From NCBI GenBank assembly GCA_003150405.1, contig QAMM01000010.1:124001-188000 (forward strand): 64,000 nucleotides of DNA. Direction: 5' to 3'. The DNA is from Clostridiales bacterium. GTDB lineage: Bacteria > Bacillota > Clostridia > Oscillospirales > Ruminococcaceae. Both the position numbers and the translations under genes were made by a program. The notes beneath the pieces were generated by a model. The model ran no database searches, was not told the DNA's origin, and saw nothing but the letters and a program-made list of their open reading frames with translations. Of the stretch, positions 63,504 through 64,000 are shown piece by piece. The stretch's first letter is position 1, and each line of letters begins with the position of its first letter.

Positions 63504-64000
63504 ATGAAATACACCACAATCAACGGTATAAAAGTTTCTCAAATGGCGCTCGGCACCATGGTGTTCTATTCCCCCCTTTCGGTGGAGGACAGCGAATACA
63601 GCATGGATTACGCCCTTGACCGGGGGATAAATTTGTTCGACACCGCCCGCCTGTACGGCGCATGGCACAATTTTCCCGGCGCGCTCGGCATCTGTGAGCG
63701 GGTCATGGGCGATTATATGAAAAAACGCGGCAACCGGGAAAAAATAGTTCTTGCAACCAAGGGCTGCCACCCGGATATGAGCAACATGCATGAAAACCGG
63801 GTGACCCGGAAGGATATTCTCGCCGATTTGGACGACAGCCTCAAAGCCCTGCGAACCGACTATGTGGACATCTGGTTTCTCCACCGCGACCACCCGGACT
63901 GCGACCTGCCCGACGTCATGCGCGCCCTGGACGAACAGGTGAAAGCGGGCAAGATTCGCACCCTGGGCGCGTCCAACTGGACCATGGAGCGGATAAAAAA
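63504..64000 (+). CDS. Aldo/keto reductase, N-terminal part (runs off window)
   Basis: 165 codons seen. MKYTTINGIKVSQMALGTMV, catalytic Tyr in FDTARLYG, Lys in LATKGCHP, His in WFLHRDHP, and GKIRTLGASNWTMERI. ATG 63504 with AAAGGATGG. Divergent from the flavoprotein pair, sharing the regulatory gap. Distinct from the reductase at 33806-34765. Confidence 0.9.
   Translation, partial: MKYTTINGIKVSQMALGTMVFYSPLSVEDSEYSMDYALDRGINLFDTARLYGAWHNFPGALGICERVMGDYMKKRGNREKIVLATKGCHPDMSNMHENRVTRKDILADLDDSLKALRTDYVDIWFLHRDHPDCDLPDVMRALDEQVKAGKIRTLGASNWTMERIK

Overview
The window is a chromosomal segment around the replication origin of a Gram-positive anaerobe, most likely class Clostridia (an Oscillospiraceae/Ruminococcaceae-type genome of moderate GC). 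This rests on gene content and order seen here: rpmH-rnpA-yidD-yidC-jag-mnmE-mnmG-rsmG-noc-parA-parB running away from dnaA on one side, and dnaA-dnaN-rlbA-recF-remB-gyrB-gyrA on the other, plus pyruvate:ferredoxin oxidoreductase, a PduL-type phosphotransacylase and an acyl-ACP thioesterase. Gene strand switches at dnaA (about 47.9 kb), as expected for two replication forks leaving oriC. The exact species cannot be read from the sequence alone.

Left part (1-19.8 kb): partial RluA-type pseudouridine synthase and ilvE behind an attenuated leader; glycogen phosphorylase followed by a GH13 glycosidase; a cold-shock protein with a long leader; a small decayed regulator module (ribbon-helix-helix gene with an internal TAG, XRE gene whose ATG appears to have become ATA); an EndoA-type toxin with no antitoxin beside it; an operon of polysaccharide deacetylase, tRNA methyltransferase-like and DUF6054-like genes, with rsmI beyond it; a CorC-type membrane protein; a beta-hydroxyacid dehydrogenase; pduL and pyruvate:ferredoxin oxidoreductase.

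Accessory part (19.8-35.6 kb): a decayed stretch (20.1-21.2 kb) with fragments of several genes; then a catabolic cluster (23.1-29.4 kb) of GntR regulator, FGGY sugar kinase, GNAT, RpiB-type isomerase, split transketolase and a DapA-family lyase, with no transporter or dehydrogenase. Its substrate is unknown and it is the best candidate here for an undescribed pathway. Next come guaB, a RimL-like acetyltransferase, a ThuA-domain protein, an aldo/keto reductase and an acyl-ACP thioesterase.

Origin part (35.8-57.8 kb): serS, parB, parA, a second ParB-like gene (noc), rsmG, mnmG, mnmE, jag, yidC, yidD, rnpA and rpmH on the minus strand; dnaA to gyrA on the plus strand. Two exact 16-bp parS sites are present, one forming the core of a 42-bp perfect palindrome behind parA/noc and one inside mnmG. 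The dnaA-dnaN gap carries a DnaA-trio-like element next to an AT-rich stretch. GyrA has Ala at position 83.

Right part (57.8-64 kb): a membrane-anchored protein with an Ig-like region, a small XRE regulator, a SAM methyltransferase, a frameshifted lipoprotein gene, a hexapeptide acetyltransferase, two overlapping flavodoxin-type genes and the start of an aldo/keto reductase. No rRNA, tRNA, CRISPR array, transposase or integrase was recognised.
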